Assembly (NCBI GenBank): GCA_934432725.1
Contig: CAKRZE010000008.1
Location: 1 to 64,000 of the forward strand
DNA: 64,000 nt
Direction: 5' to 3'
Source of the DNA: an uncultured Eubacteriales bacterium
GTDB lineage: Bacteria; Bacillota; Clostridia; Oscillospirales; CAG-272
In this document: piece after piece, positions 52,692 to 60,986 of the stretch
Layout: each line of letters begins with the position of its first letter
How positions within the stretch are numbered: the stretch's first letter is position 1
Notes under the pieces: model-generated
What the model saw: only the letters and a program-made list of their open reading frames with translations
What the model was told of the DNA's origin: nothing
Databases searched by the model: none
Program-made: the position numbers and the translations under genes

Positions 52692-53707
52692 TCAAACCGG
52701 CTGTTCCTCCGCAAGGGCAAGGAACTTTTTGTCCGACTGGATGCCCTGCGTCACGAATCTGCCGTTTCGGAACAGCGCATAGGTTGTTACGGGAGCCGGT
52801 ACGCTTTGCGCGGCTTCCCGGTCGGTGATGTGAATGAGCTTTAAGGGAATGTTGAAGCCCTTGTCGGTAATTTCTGCCGATGTGCCGACGGAGGACGCAA
52901 ACAGGTCGGCATAGCGGCTGTTGGAATGGATGAAGCCGCAGGCAATACATGCCTCAAAGCAGAGCATATACATCAGGCTCTGAAAGGCAGTGACATCGCC
53001 GAACAGCGCTTTCAACCACTGCACACCGAGATAGTTCAGTGCCAGATAGGTTAGCGAAATTGCCATAGGGATGGCAGGCCACAGACGGCGTCTGCCGTTT
53101 TTCAGCCGGCACTTAAAGAGCATGACGCCCAATGCCGACACGCCGCAAAGCACCTGCCAGCCGACAACGGGGAAATATCCGATGCCATAGCCGTGGTTGG
53201 TGTCCGACCATACGGCGGCGTCCTTCGGAAAGGTGAATACCAGCTGATGCAGATCGTTGGTCAGCACCAGCAAAAGCAGTGCGCCGGAGATGATCCACAG
53301 TACCGCCGTCCATTCCGGCAGGCGACAATCGTCCGGCTTTCCCAAAGACATGGCAACGAGCAGCGCCAGCATCGGCACAAACAGCATCGGCAGGTAAAAC
53401 AGATACCACAGATAGCGGATAGCATCAGGCTGCCAGAAAATAAAGTATTTCACCGTGCGGAACGAGAACCACAAAATCAGCAGTGCCGAAACACCTGTGA
53501 GATACCGACCGACCTGCTTCTGTACAATGCGCTGCCGGACGGAAAGCCCCATGCGGCGTACAGACCGATGTAGATGAAGCTGCGCAGATAGGAAAAGAGC
53601 GTCGGGAAAAAAGTTCCCTTTCCGATGAGACGGAAGGTATATGCCAAAGCCGCCGCGAGCAATACTGTGCTGCCGGCAATGAAGGCTCTTCTTGTTTGAT
53701 TGGTCAT
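52692..53707 (-). pseudogene. Frameshifted 7TM sensor-like membrane protein
   Basis: The N-terminus (MTNQTRRAFIAGSTVLLAAA, then SYLRSFIYIGLYAAWG) is in one frame, from the ATG at 53707. The continuation (GLSVRQRIVQKQVGRYLTGV onward, with six more membrane segments and a cytoplasmic piece) is in another. The switch falls at a G run near 53545, where one base appears to be missing (TGGGGCTT where TGGGGGCTT would restore the frame). The protein resembles the N-terminal 7TM part of clostridial histidine-kinase-like proteins; the kinase or HATPase part is absent, so it is also truncated. It may once have sensed the substrate of the ABC-2 exporter downstream. A sequencing error cannot be excluded. 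Confidence 0.65.
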
Positions 53708-53762
53708 AAGCCCACCTCTCTTTGATCTGCCGTCTGCGCCCTGAAACACCTGCACACATCAG

Positions 53763-53791
53763 ATTATAGCACAAGGCGGTGCGTTTTTCAA
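53763..53791 (-). promoter_or_regulatory. Sigma-A promoter of the 7TM pseudogene and ABC-2 genes
   Basis: On the minus strand, TTGAAA, 17-bp spacer, perfect TATAAT, about 55 bp before the ATG at 53707. Confidence 0.7.
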
Positions 53792-54354
53792 CTGTTTTAT
53801 GCGAGGACCGGAGGGGCTGTTGGCCGGCATTGCCGGTCATTGAGAAGGCGCGGCTTTGTTTTCTGAGCTCTGCCGTTTCATTCGGATATTTTTTCCGTTG
53901 CGAAAGGTTTTGGAGCGGTGTTTTGAATGAGGTCAAGATTTTTTAGAGAACACGGACAGATAAGCGTTGAAAACTTAATAATGAACAACAAGTACTTGTT
54001 ACCGACCGAAAGAGAGGTTGATTAACAGGTGCCTATATTTTTTCAAAAAAGCAGAACACAAGGGGAAAATCATATTTTCCTACGGGCTATTGGGTAAGCG
54101 GTAAAAACTCTTGCCCTTTTTTAATGCCCGCAGAACGGAATAGCTTTGTTCCTTGAAAACCGAATAGCAGCCGCCAGAGGGATACCTGCCGCAGCGGACA
54201 GCAGAGCCACGATATGAGCCTGCCCACTGCTTAATCCGTGCATAGCACCGACAGAGAAAACGCCGCTTTGAAAAAGCGTGGAACTGTATGGAATGGCTGT
54301 GTATACATACCTTCTGCCATTTCAGCAGGTAAATAAAGTAAGGAGATAACGCCT
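53792..54354. other. Non-coding left part of the mobile-element island
   Basis: The sequence changes to an AT-richer style near 53930. It holds a perfect 14-bp palindrome AACAAGTACTTGTT (53987-54000), a hairpin GGAAAAT-CAT-ATTTTCC near 54064, and a GGGC...GCCC structure followed by TTTTTT near 54090-54122. No gene is supported. Confidence 0.5.
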
Positions 54355-54444
54355 ATGTATTATCTGAAATCGAAACGAAAACGCCGAAAGGAGGATACCG
54401 ATGCAAAAGTTAAGTATTGTCGATGCAGAAACGCTCCTCTATGA
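54355..54444 (+). CDS. Possible 29-aa leader peptide upstream of the AAA ATPase fragment
   Basis: ATG at 54355 follows AAGGAGATAACGCCT and encodes the very basic MYYLKSKRKRRKEDTDAK and on to 29 residues. It overlaps the start of the ATPase gene (54401) and may couple its translation. Conservation could not be tested. Confidence 0.35.
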   Translation: MYYLKSKRKRRKEDTDAKVKYCRCRNAPL

Positions 54445-54625
54445 GCCGCTTGATAAGCCGAGCTTTGTGGTGGACGGTCTTATTCCGACAGGGCTTACCC
54501 TGTTCTGCGGCTCTCAGAAAATCGGCAAGAGCTGGCTTATGCTCAAGCTCTGCCTGTGCGTATCACAGGGGCTTCCCCTGTGGGATATGCCTACAAGGTC
54601 GGGCGATGTTTTGTACCGTATTTGA
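54401..54625 (+). pseudogene. Truncated AAA/RepA-like ATPase of integrative elements (5' fragment)
   Basis: The 74 residues cover only the N-terminus: EPLDKPSFVVDGLIPTGLTL, then the P-loop GSQKIGKSWLMLK, ending at GDVLY where homologs continue with CLED and the rest of a RecA-like ATPase. The break is near 54616, after which the sequence belongs to a KilA-N gene. AAAGGAGG lies before the ATG. The full protein (about 350 aa) is found in clostridial ICEs and is thought to act in element replication or mobilisation. This is a deletion junction. Confidence 0.75.
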
Positions 54626-55420
54626 TCATGAAATCCATATCAACAAAGACGATTATTTCTCTCTTACGGATATTGCAAAATATAAAAACCCCGAAGACCC
54701 TCGATTCGTTATACAGAATTGGATGCGCAGAATCGATACGATTCAATATATAGGGCTATGGGAACAATTGAACAACCCTAATTTTAACCGTGTCGAATTC
54801 GATACGTTTAGAAGCGAAGCCGGACACAACTATTTTACTATGACTCCGAAGAAATGGATTGACGGTGTGAATGCCATCGGTATTATTTCTAAAGCTGGAA
54901 AATATAACGGCGGCACATATGCACACAAGGATATTGCTCTTCAATTCGCATCATGGATTTCGCCCGAAATCAATTTATACATTATCAAAGAGTTTCAACG
55001 CCTGAAAGAGACGAACAGAAACAACTCGGTTGGACGGTTAAGCGAGAACTTGCAAAAATAAATTACCGCATACATACCGACGCGATCAAAGATATCATCA
55101 TTATTCCGCTTGAAATTACAAAAGCGCAAGCGTCGTTTGTTTACGCAAGCGAAGCCGACGTTTTGAACGTTGCACTTTTTGGTATGACCGCAAAACAGTG
55201 GCGAGAGCAAAATCCTAATAAGAAAGGTAATATGCGTGATTATGCGGAAGTTTCGCAACTTGTATGTCTTTCCAATCTTGAAAATCTGAACGCTTATCTT
55301 ATCGAATGTGGAATAAGCCAGCAGGAGCGATTGATAGAGTTAAATAAAACGGCAATTCGTCAGATGAAAGTTTTGGCAGAAGAAACGCTTAAATTGCCCG
55401 CTAACTCGGACGAACAATGA
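54618..55420 (+). pseudogene. KilA-N domain protein, 5'-truncated and frameshifted
   Basis: From 54618 one frame encodes a KilA-N domain (VFDHEIHINKDDYFSLTDIA, NWMRRIDTIQYIGLWE, GGTYAHKDIALQFASWISPE) through FQRLKE. Near 55006 the frame shifts by one missing base, and the rest (DEQKQLGWTVKRELAKINYR, ASEADVLNVALFGMTAKQWR) follows in another frame to 55420. The first few codons are gone at the ATPase junction. Intact relatives (about 280 aa) occur next to type I restriction-modification genes and in phages; KilA-N binds DNA. Base composition is AT-rich compared with the chromosome. Confidence 0.75.
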
Positions 55421-55428
55421 GGTGTAAA

Positions 55429-55620
55429 ATGAAATTTTCCGAAAAAGTAAAATATGTAAGGATGAAACTTCTTTTAACGCAAGAAGCGTTGGCAAAGGAA
55501 CTCGGCGTATCCTACGCTACAATTTGTCGCTGGGAAAAGGATAACCGTGAACCGCAAATCGTATCGCAAGGCAAGTTTTACGCATTTTGCGAAAGCAAAG
55601 GCATTAAGTTTGAGAATTAA
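55429..55620 (+). CDS. XRE-family helix-turn-helix protein
   Basis: The 63-aa product is almost entirely one HTH_3 domain: KVKYVRMKLLLTQEALAKEL, then GVSYATICRWEKDNREPQ. GAGGTG lies 4 bp before the ATG at 55429, which is 8 bp after the KilA-N stop, so it is probably cotranscribed with its neighbours. It may regulate the island. Confidence 0.85.
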   Translation: MKFSEKVKYVRMKLLLTQEALAKELGVSYATICRWEKDNREPQIVSQGKFYAFCESKGIKFEN

Positions 55621-55632
55621 GGGAGAAACTAT

Positions 55633-56481
55633 ATGGCTACAAGCAAAAAACTTGAAACGATTTATTATAACGGACAACCCGACGGTATCCGTTCTATCCG
55701 CCGCCATTTATCTACGATAACCACATATGTTATTCCACGCCCGTTGCTTTCGGAAGCGAAGAAAATTTCGGGAATTACACGTCCCGGAATATACTATTTA
55801 ATTAACGAAAACGACGAAAATAAAATAGCACAAATCTATATTGGACAAACAAGAAACGGCGTCGCTCGCCTTGATGACCATAACCGCTCAAAAGATTTTT
55901 GGAATAAGGCTATTATGTTTCTTGCCGATAATAAGACGTTTTCTCTCGATATGATAAGCGGGCTTGAAGAATACGCCATTATCAAAGCACACGAATCCAA
56001 GCGATATAAAGTAGAAAATTCCGTTAGTCCCAAGTATGAAATAGACGAATATGATCTTCCTTCTATCGAAGAGGTATACGACGAAATTCAATTCGTAATG
56101 GCTACGCTCGGATATAAAATGGACGATGCAAAACAGAGTAACGATAATCGCGAGATATTCCATACAACAAGAAACGGTATTCTTGCTTATGGCGTTTATG
56201 ACGGGGACAAGTTTCAGGTTTTAGAAGGTTCTCAAATAAATATGAGTAAGCTTACAAATCTTGAAAAACACAATAAGCAAAGAACGGAACTGCAATCTAA
56301 TGGCGATATTGAATCGGAAAACGGCAATTTTATTCTGAAAACAACATTGGAGTTTAACACGCCGAGCGGTGCAAGCGATTTTATTCTCGGTGGCTCAACA
56401 AACGGTTGGATCGAATGGAAAAACAAGGACGGAAAAACACTGGACGAGATTTTCAGAAAAAAATTTATTTTAAGAAGATAG
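55633..56481 (+). CDS. GIY-YIG nuclease-like protein with C-terminal DUF4357
   Basis: The 282-aa product has an N-terminal GIY-YIG-like domain: RPGIYYLIN around residue 50, YIGQTRNGVARLDDH around 70-84, and Glu in GLEEYAIIKAHE around 115. A C-terminal DUF4357 (GASDFILGGSTNGWIEWKNK, near 245-264) follows. Such proteins often lie inside type I restriction-modification loci, fitting the HsdR fragment 10 bp downstream. The biological role is not known. GGGAGAAACT precedes the ATG. AT-rich, typical of the island. Confidence 0.85.
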   Translation: MATSKKLETIYYNGQPDGIRSIRRHLSTITTYVIPRPLLSEAKKISGITRPGIYYLINENDENKIAQIYIGQTRNGVARLDDHNRSKDFWNKAIMFLADNKTFSLDMISGLEEYAIIKAHESKRYKVENSVSPKYEIDEYDLPSIEEVYDEIQFVMATLGYKMDDAKQSNDNREIFHTTRNGILAYGVYDGDKFQVLEGSQINMSKLTNLEKHNKQRTELQSNGDIESENGNFILKTTLEFNTPSGASDFILGGSTNGWIEWKNKDGKTLDEIFRKKFILRR

Positions 56482-57794
56482 GAGCGACATATGGAGCAAA
56501 TAGATAAAAAAAGTCTATCCGAAATGGATATACGAACAAAATTCATTACGCCTGCAATCGTTTCAGCCGGTTGGAGCTCGTTTTCTCAAATGAGAGAAGA
56601 ATATAAAGTTACGAACGGTCGAATTATCGCCCGTGGTAAGTCGTGTAAGCGTGAAGCTCCACTGAAGGCTGATTATGTGCTTTTTTACAAACCCAACAAA
56701 CCAATTGCTTTTGTTGAAGCAAAAGATAATAAGCACACAATGTCGGACGGTATCGGCGGTTTCGGGTTATTTGGTTACGATATCATAGACAAGCATTGGG
56801 TTATCAACGAGACGGAAGCCGCTGTCGTGCGGGAAATTTTTGAGAGATACCGTTACGGAGAAAAAGCAAAAAGCATTGTAAGTTGGCTGGATAGTATCGG
56901 CGTGCGAAACAAAAGCGGCAAGCCGTTTACGGTAAACGCACTTGCAAAACTCATTCGCAACACGAAATACAAAGGCATCGTGGAATACGATGATAGAATT
57001 CTGACCAATGTTACGCCCGCTATTGTGGACGAAAAGACGTGGAACGATTGCAACCGTATTTTAGACAATCAACGGCACAAGCAGAAATGTATTCAAAAAC
57101 ATTCCGAATATATTTTAAGCGGAAAACTTTTTTGCGGCAACTGCGGAACGTTGATGACAGCCGAAGGCGGTACGAGCCAGACGGGCAGACAATATCATTA
57201 TTATAAATGTTTTACCCGTAAGAGAAATAAGGGACAATGCAAAAAGAACAGCGTAAGCAAGCAATACATAGAAGATTTAGTCTTTGAAAAGACGGTAGAT
57301 TACATTTTAAGCCCGGACATAATCGATACGATCGCACGAAGCGTAACCGACAATTTTAATCAAGAATTAGAAAAGTCCAACACTTTGATTCTGCTTGAAA
57401 AAGAACTTGCCAATGTGGAACAAGCCCTGAACGGCTTCTTGTCTGCTATCGCCGCAGGTATCGTTACGAAGTCTACAAAAGAGCGTATGCTCTCACTGGA
57501 AGCGCAGAAAGAAGAATTGGAAAACAAAATCGAGTTGGAAAAGCAACAGAATATACCGCCGTTAAAATACGAAACCGTACGCGCTTTTCTTTACTATTTT
57601 GCAAATAAGGAGTACAAGTCGGACGAAGAAAAGAACGAGTTTTTCAATTCGTTTATCTATCGTGTGGTTTTGTTTGACGATTATATCTACATTTTCTACA
57701 ACACTTCGCCCGAATATCCGACAAAAGTAAAGTTGGAAAAAGAAGAATTAAACGCTTTGCGCGAATTAAGTCACCCAAAAGCCGAAAAAGATGC

Positions 57795-57848
57795 GGAAAA
57801 CAAAGAAAGCACCCCGTTTGAACCGTTAAAGTTCAAATTGGGTGCTTG
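57795..57848 (-). terminator. Terminator of tRNA-Ser
   Basis: On the minus strand, AAGCACCC...GGGTGCTT with an inner AATTTGAAC/GTTCAAAC stem is followed by TCTTTGTTTTC. It begins right after the CCA end. Confidence 0.8.
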
Positions 57849-57937
57849 TGGCGGAGGGAAAGGGATTCGAACCCTTGTGAGATTGCTCTCAAACGGTTTT
57901 CAAGACCGCCTCGTTATGACCGCTTCGATATCCCTCC
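57849..57937 (-). tRNA. tRNA-Ser (anticodon UGA)
   Basis: The 89-nt class II tRNA has acceptor GGAGGGA/TCCCTCC, anticodon loop CTTGAAA (anticodon TGA), a long variable arm (GAGA...TCTC), T-arm GGGTTCGAATCCC, discriminator G and encoded CCA. It decodes UCA and related serine codons. The mobile island abuts its 3' side. Confidence 0.95.
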
Positions 57938-58026
57938 GTATAAAAATTGCTGTCCGAATGCCGCAAAGGCGTGGATTAAGCCGACAGCCCCGGTTTTGTC
58001 CGGACTTCCGGCGAACACTGTAGATT

Positions 58027-58055
58027 AGTATATCATATGCCCATGCCAATGTCAA
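58027..58055 (-). promoter_or_regulatory. Sigma-A promoter of tRNA-Ser
   Basis: On the minus strand, TTGACA, 17-bp spacer, TATACT, about 90 bp upstream of the mature tRNA. Confidence 0.8.
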
Positions 58056-58093
58056 TTGTTTTAAGAAAAAAAGAAAAAATACGGAAATACATC

Positions 58094-58122
58094 TTGCAAA
58101 ATCAAAAAGAGTATGGTAAAAT
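58094..58122 (+). promoter_or_regulatory. Sigma-A promoter of secG
   Basis: TTGCAA, 17-bp spacer, TAAAAT, about 80 bp before the secG ATG. Confidence 0.7.
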
Positions 58123-58204
58123 ACATTTGTTATGGATAGAATACTGTGTCGCCATGTGGATTTGTTTGAAAAGAACCTATGGGACGATCACTTTGGAGGA
58201 TTAT

Positions 58205-58534
58205 ATGGAAATTGTACTGTCAATTATACTGCTTGCTGCTGCCCTTTCTTTGGTGGTGTCCGTACTTTTGCAGTCCGGCAAGAGCCACGGTCTTTCCGGG
58301 ACGATTTCGGGCGGAGCTGAAACATTTTTCGGCAAAACGAAAGGACAGTCTATGGATAAAAAGCTGTCCAAGCTGACTGCGATTGTTGCTGCTGTTTTTG
58401 TGGTACTGGTTCTGGCTGTATATGTGACACAGGATAATAAGGAGCTGTCCCACCTTGCAGACAACGGTTCAAATGCCGAAACTGCTGCACAGACGGATGC
58501 CGAGACGGGTTCCGGTTCTTTGACAACGGACTGA
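58205..58534 (+). CDS. secG: Preprotein translocase subunit SecG
   Basis: The 109-aa product has two membrane helices (about residues 3-20 and 55-76) with the SecG loop VLLQSGKSHGLSGTISGGAETFFGK in pattern between them. SecG stabilises SecYE during protein export. It is longer than usual (75-80 aa) because of a 30-residue Ala/Thr/Glu/Asp-rich C-terminal tail. The ATG at 58205 has GGAGG at 5 bp; the frame is open upstream but only this start fits. It sits between two tRNA genes. Confidence 0.93.
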   Translation: MEIVLSIILLAAALSLVVSVLLQSGKSHGLSGTISGGAETFFGKTKGQSMDKKLSKLTAIVAAVFVVLVLAVYVTQDNKELSHLADNGSNAETAAQTDAETGSGSLTTD

Positions 58535-58843
58535 TTCTGCGTCTCCGCTGGACTTTCCGCGGATTGATAAGGAGCGGCACGATGGTTTATCGGCTGCTCC
58601 TTTTGTTTTCGGAACGGGACCAAGGCGGATATGCGGTGCCTCGGCAATGATTGCTTTGCGGCTCCTTTCGTTTTCCGTCGTGCTGCACAGGGCGGAGCTG
58701 AGAGACACCGGTACGCCGGCAGGAATGCTTCAGGACGGCATTGGCGGTGCTCCTGCCGCAAGGCGGTTTCGGGACGGCTTTTCCTGCAATTTTGTTTGTC
58801 TTTCTGATTGCGCAAACAAATCCCTGTTTTTTTGAATTTCCTC
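58535..58843. other. Intergenic stretch between secG and tRNA-Leu
   Basis: No gene is supported; only the tRNA-Leu promoter region at the right end is recognised. Confidence 0.5.
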
Positions 58844-58872
58844 TTGACAAACCGCACAATGTTGTATATAAT
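58844..58872 (+). promoter_or_regulatory. Consensus sigma-A promoter of tRNA-Leu
   Basis: Perfect TTGACA, 17-bp spacer, perfect TATAAT, 14 bp before the tRNA. It is among the strongest promoters in the window. Confidence 0.9.
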
Positions 58873-58886
58873 ATATACGTTGCTAA

Positions 58887-58971
58887 GCGCGAGTGGCGGA
58901 ACTGGCAGACGCGCACGTTTGAGGGGCGTGTGGTGTACACCATACGGGTTCAAGTCCCGTTTCGCGCACCA
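58887..58971 (+). tRNA. tRNA-Leu (anticodon GAG)
   Basis: The 85-nt class II tRNA has acceptor GCGCGAG/TTCGCGC, anticodon loop TTGAGGG (anticodon GAG), a variable arm GTGGTGTACACCAT, T-arm CGGGTTCAAGTCCCG, discriminator A and encoded CCA. Confidence 0.95.
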
Positions 58972-58973
58972 TG

Positions 58974-59023
58974 GCGAGTGTTCTTACAGCATTTGAAATG
59001 ACGTAGAACACTCGCTTTTTTCA
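58974..59023 (+). terminator. Terminator of tRNA-Leu
   Basis: GCGAGTGTTCT pairs with AGAACACTCGC, then TTTTTT. It begins 2 bp after the tRNA. Confidence 0.85.
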
Positions 59024-59110
59024 TATTGCAATATGGTATGGCGCGCAGTTTACGACCACGCCTGTTCTTGTGTTTACGGACACCTCGGGTACGGGCAACG
59101 GGAGCTGTCG

Positions 59111-59150
59111 GGTGTTCATAACAGATTTGAGTTATGAACACTCATTTTTT
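59111..59150 (+). terminator. Second terminator 90 bp after the first, with no gene between
   Basis: GGTGTTCATAAC...GTTATGAACACTC with an 8-nt loop is followed by ATTTTTTG. The 87 bp between the two terminators could be a backup read-through zone or a small RNA. Confidence 0.7.
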
Positions 59151-59513
59151 GTGCTTTTTTCTTTGGGCAGGCGTGGTGCCTGCTCTTTTTGTTACGCCGG
59201 GATCCGAAGCGACGCCTTGCCGCGCGGCATCATAGCGGTGCTTCCGGATGGCAATGCAGCCTACAGCGCGGCAGAGAGTCACAGCGACGTGCCTTCTGCC
59301 TGCAATTGCGGCAAGACGGGCGTTTGTTCTGCCTTTTGGCTTTCGCTGCCGCATCGATGGGCGCTTCCTGCATCGCGGAGCTGTCCGGGATCGAAAAGAA
59401 GACGCTCCTGTAAAAGAGAAAATCGGGGGATGCGTCTGCGGGCTAAGCCTTTCTTTTGCAGCTTCTGTTTTTTCGTCAAAAAAATATTTATATTCCGGGA
59501 AGTTTTTCGGACA
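59151..59513. other. Gene-free stretch
   Basis: Nothing recognised between the second terminator and the terminator of the DUF1275 gene. Confidence 0.5.
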
Positions 59514-59543
59514 TAAAAAAGCCCTCGCGGAGGCGAAGGCTTT
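59514..59543 (-). terminator. Terminator after the DUF1275 gene
   Basis: On the minus strand, AAAGCCTTCGCC and a GCGAGGGCTTT arm form a stem and are followed by TTTTA. It lies 75 bp past the stop. Confidence 0.75.
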
Positions 59544-59617
59544 CATGAAAGAGCGAACATGGGGCATCCTGTGCGATGCGCAGGAGAGTCGGACCGGGCG
59601 CACCGGAAGGCTTTGCT

Positions 59618-60322
59618 TTACTGCGGACGCTGTGCTTCACAGATCTGCTTGGATTTTTCCGGGGTAAACATCATGGCAAAGCTGACGGAAAGCAGGAGGC
59701 ATCCGATCCAAATGGCTTTTCGACCGACGGCAAGGGTAAGGATACCGCCGATTCCTGCACCGATTCCGAAAATCACAATGACCCCGAAGTAAATCAGGCA
59801 TTTTTGCAGGATGCTTTGATCTTTTTTCCGAAGGTAGGTACACAGCGCTTCTGTTGCGGTGCGAAGGTTTCCGATGCACATCGTACTGGCGTACACATGC
59901 CCTCTCACCTTATGGAAGGACTGTACCTGCAGGGCGCAGACAAAGGAAACAAGTGCATTTGCCACAGGGTCAAGCATCTGCGGCAGAAAGCCGACGGCAA
60001 AAAGCAGCAGGATTTCAAACAGAAGAACGATCTGCCGCCAGTGTATTTTTTGGCAGCATTTCAGACGGATGTGTATGAACTCTGCTGCCGCTGTTCCGAT
60101 GAGGAAGGACATAACCGGAATGAAATATTTCAGGGCAATCCCCCATTCCTGCTGAAAGAGCGCTGTGCTGAGGAGCACTACGTTGCCGGTCTGGGCATTT
60201 GCAAATACAGAGCCGCGGCAGCAATAGGTGTAGGCATCCTGAAATCCTCCGGAGAGGATGATGCAGATTGCGACACGGAAGCTGTCGGACATTTGTCCTT
60301 GATACGGTTCGGCTGATCTCAT
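59618..60322 (-). CDS. DUF1275 (YoaK-like) membrane protein
   Basis: The 234-aa product has six predicted membrane helices and the DUF1275 signature: SGGFQDAYTYCCRGSVFANAQTGN in pattern near the N-terminus (GxxDAxxx...FxxxQTGN), and QVQSFHKVRGHVYASTMCIGNLR in the middle (A/S-x-T-xxTGNLR). The function of the family is unknown; it is widespread in Firmicutes. The ATG at 60322 follows AAAGGAAC at 6 bp; the TTG 18 bp upstream overlaps that ribosome binding site. Confidence 0.9.
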   Translation of the reverse strand: MRSAEPYQGQMSDSFRVAICIILSGGFQDAYTYCCRGSVFANAQTGNVVLLSTALFQQEWGIALKYFIPVMSFLIGTAAAEFIHIRLKCCQKIHWRQIVLLFEILLLFAVGFLPQMLDPVANALVSFVCALQVQSFHKVRGHVYASTMCIGNLRTATEALCTYLRKKDQSILQKCLIYFGVIVIFGIGAGIGGILTLAVGRKAIWIGCLLLSVSFAMMFTPEKSKQICEAQRPQ

Positions 60323-60538
60323 GGAGGTGTTCCTTTCCAATGCTTTTTATATGAAGGCTTGCCGAAGGGCTGCATGGCAGTGTAGAGGCATGCCTGAGGA
60401 TTGAGGCTGCGGGGCTGCAGGCGCTTTTTCTGAAATGCTCCGGATTTTCGCTGTTCTGAACTGATTTCAGCGCCTGCACAGGCGATGTTTTCCGCCGATT
60501 TCCGGAATGGCTGTGAAATTCCGGCGCATGCCGGAGGT

Positions 60539-60567
60539 TTGACTTGATTTTTCCGGGCTACTATAGT
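60539..60567 (+). promoter_or_regulatory. Predicted sigma-A promoter of the LysR-type gene
   Basis: TTGACT, 17-bp spacer, TATAGT, with an overlapping TATAAT 5 bp further on. The ATG lies at 60987, giving a leader of about 410 nt. Between 60323 and 60538 nothing else is recognised; 60568-60986 shows an inverted repeat CATGTCAATTTGACATG around 60614-60630 that could be a regulator site. Confidence 0.55.
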
Positions 60568-60986
60568 ATAATACAGAAAGGGATATATGTAAAATATATT
60601 ATGTGTATATGAAGCATGTCAATTTGACATGCACATCTGCGTCTCGCTGATTTTAAGAAAAATCGCATCCTCCGGAAAGCCATGCGAATAGACCGGAAGC
60701 GGCTTTGGAACACGGTTCCGGCAGGTTTTCGGTGACCGTATCCTTTCCGGCGGAAGGGAATTCGGCGGGGTGCGAACGCCGGCGCCTTGTAACTCCCGCA
60801 GCCGGTCCCGGGTTCGCGTGGGAAAGCATCAAGCCGTTTGGAGCCGCGGCAAAGGGCTTTTGCGGTTTTTACGCAAAGCCGTCTGCGTCGGGATGCTTGC
60901 GGAATAAGTGTTCTGTCCGCACCGGGATCTGCAATTTTTCACGGAAAGGGGGCTTTCGCCGGAGCGAAAGCCGGGGGCGGAGATTT

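Larger units (their letters stand above)
56491..58023 (+). pseudogene. In-frame chimera: HsdR N-terminus joined to the C-terminal part of a large serine recombinase; read-through into antisense tRNA-Ser
   Basis: Residues 1-86 match the N-terminus of a type I restriction endonuclease subunit R (LSEMDIRTKFITPAIVSAGW; nuclease-core-like ADYVLFYKPNKPIAFVEAKD, i.e. D-x12-ExK). From about 88 the protein is the Recombinase domain of a large serine recombinase (GYDIIDKHWVINETEAAVVR), then a zinc ribbon (FCGNCG...C...C, around 215-250) and a coiled coil; the catalytic resolvase domain is missing. The last ~60 codons lie over the tRNA-Ser terminator and the tRNA itself, on the opposite strand, and are surely not native. 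Both parent genes are broken, so this is a recombination scar, although 510 codons are open and a good ribosome binding site (AGGAGCGACAT) is present. Confidence 0.8.

Noticed and set aside
54401..57800. Functional type I restriction-modification system
   Set aside because: No hsdM or hsdS, and HsdR is only 86 residues; this is a remnant.
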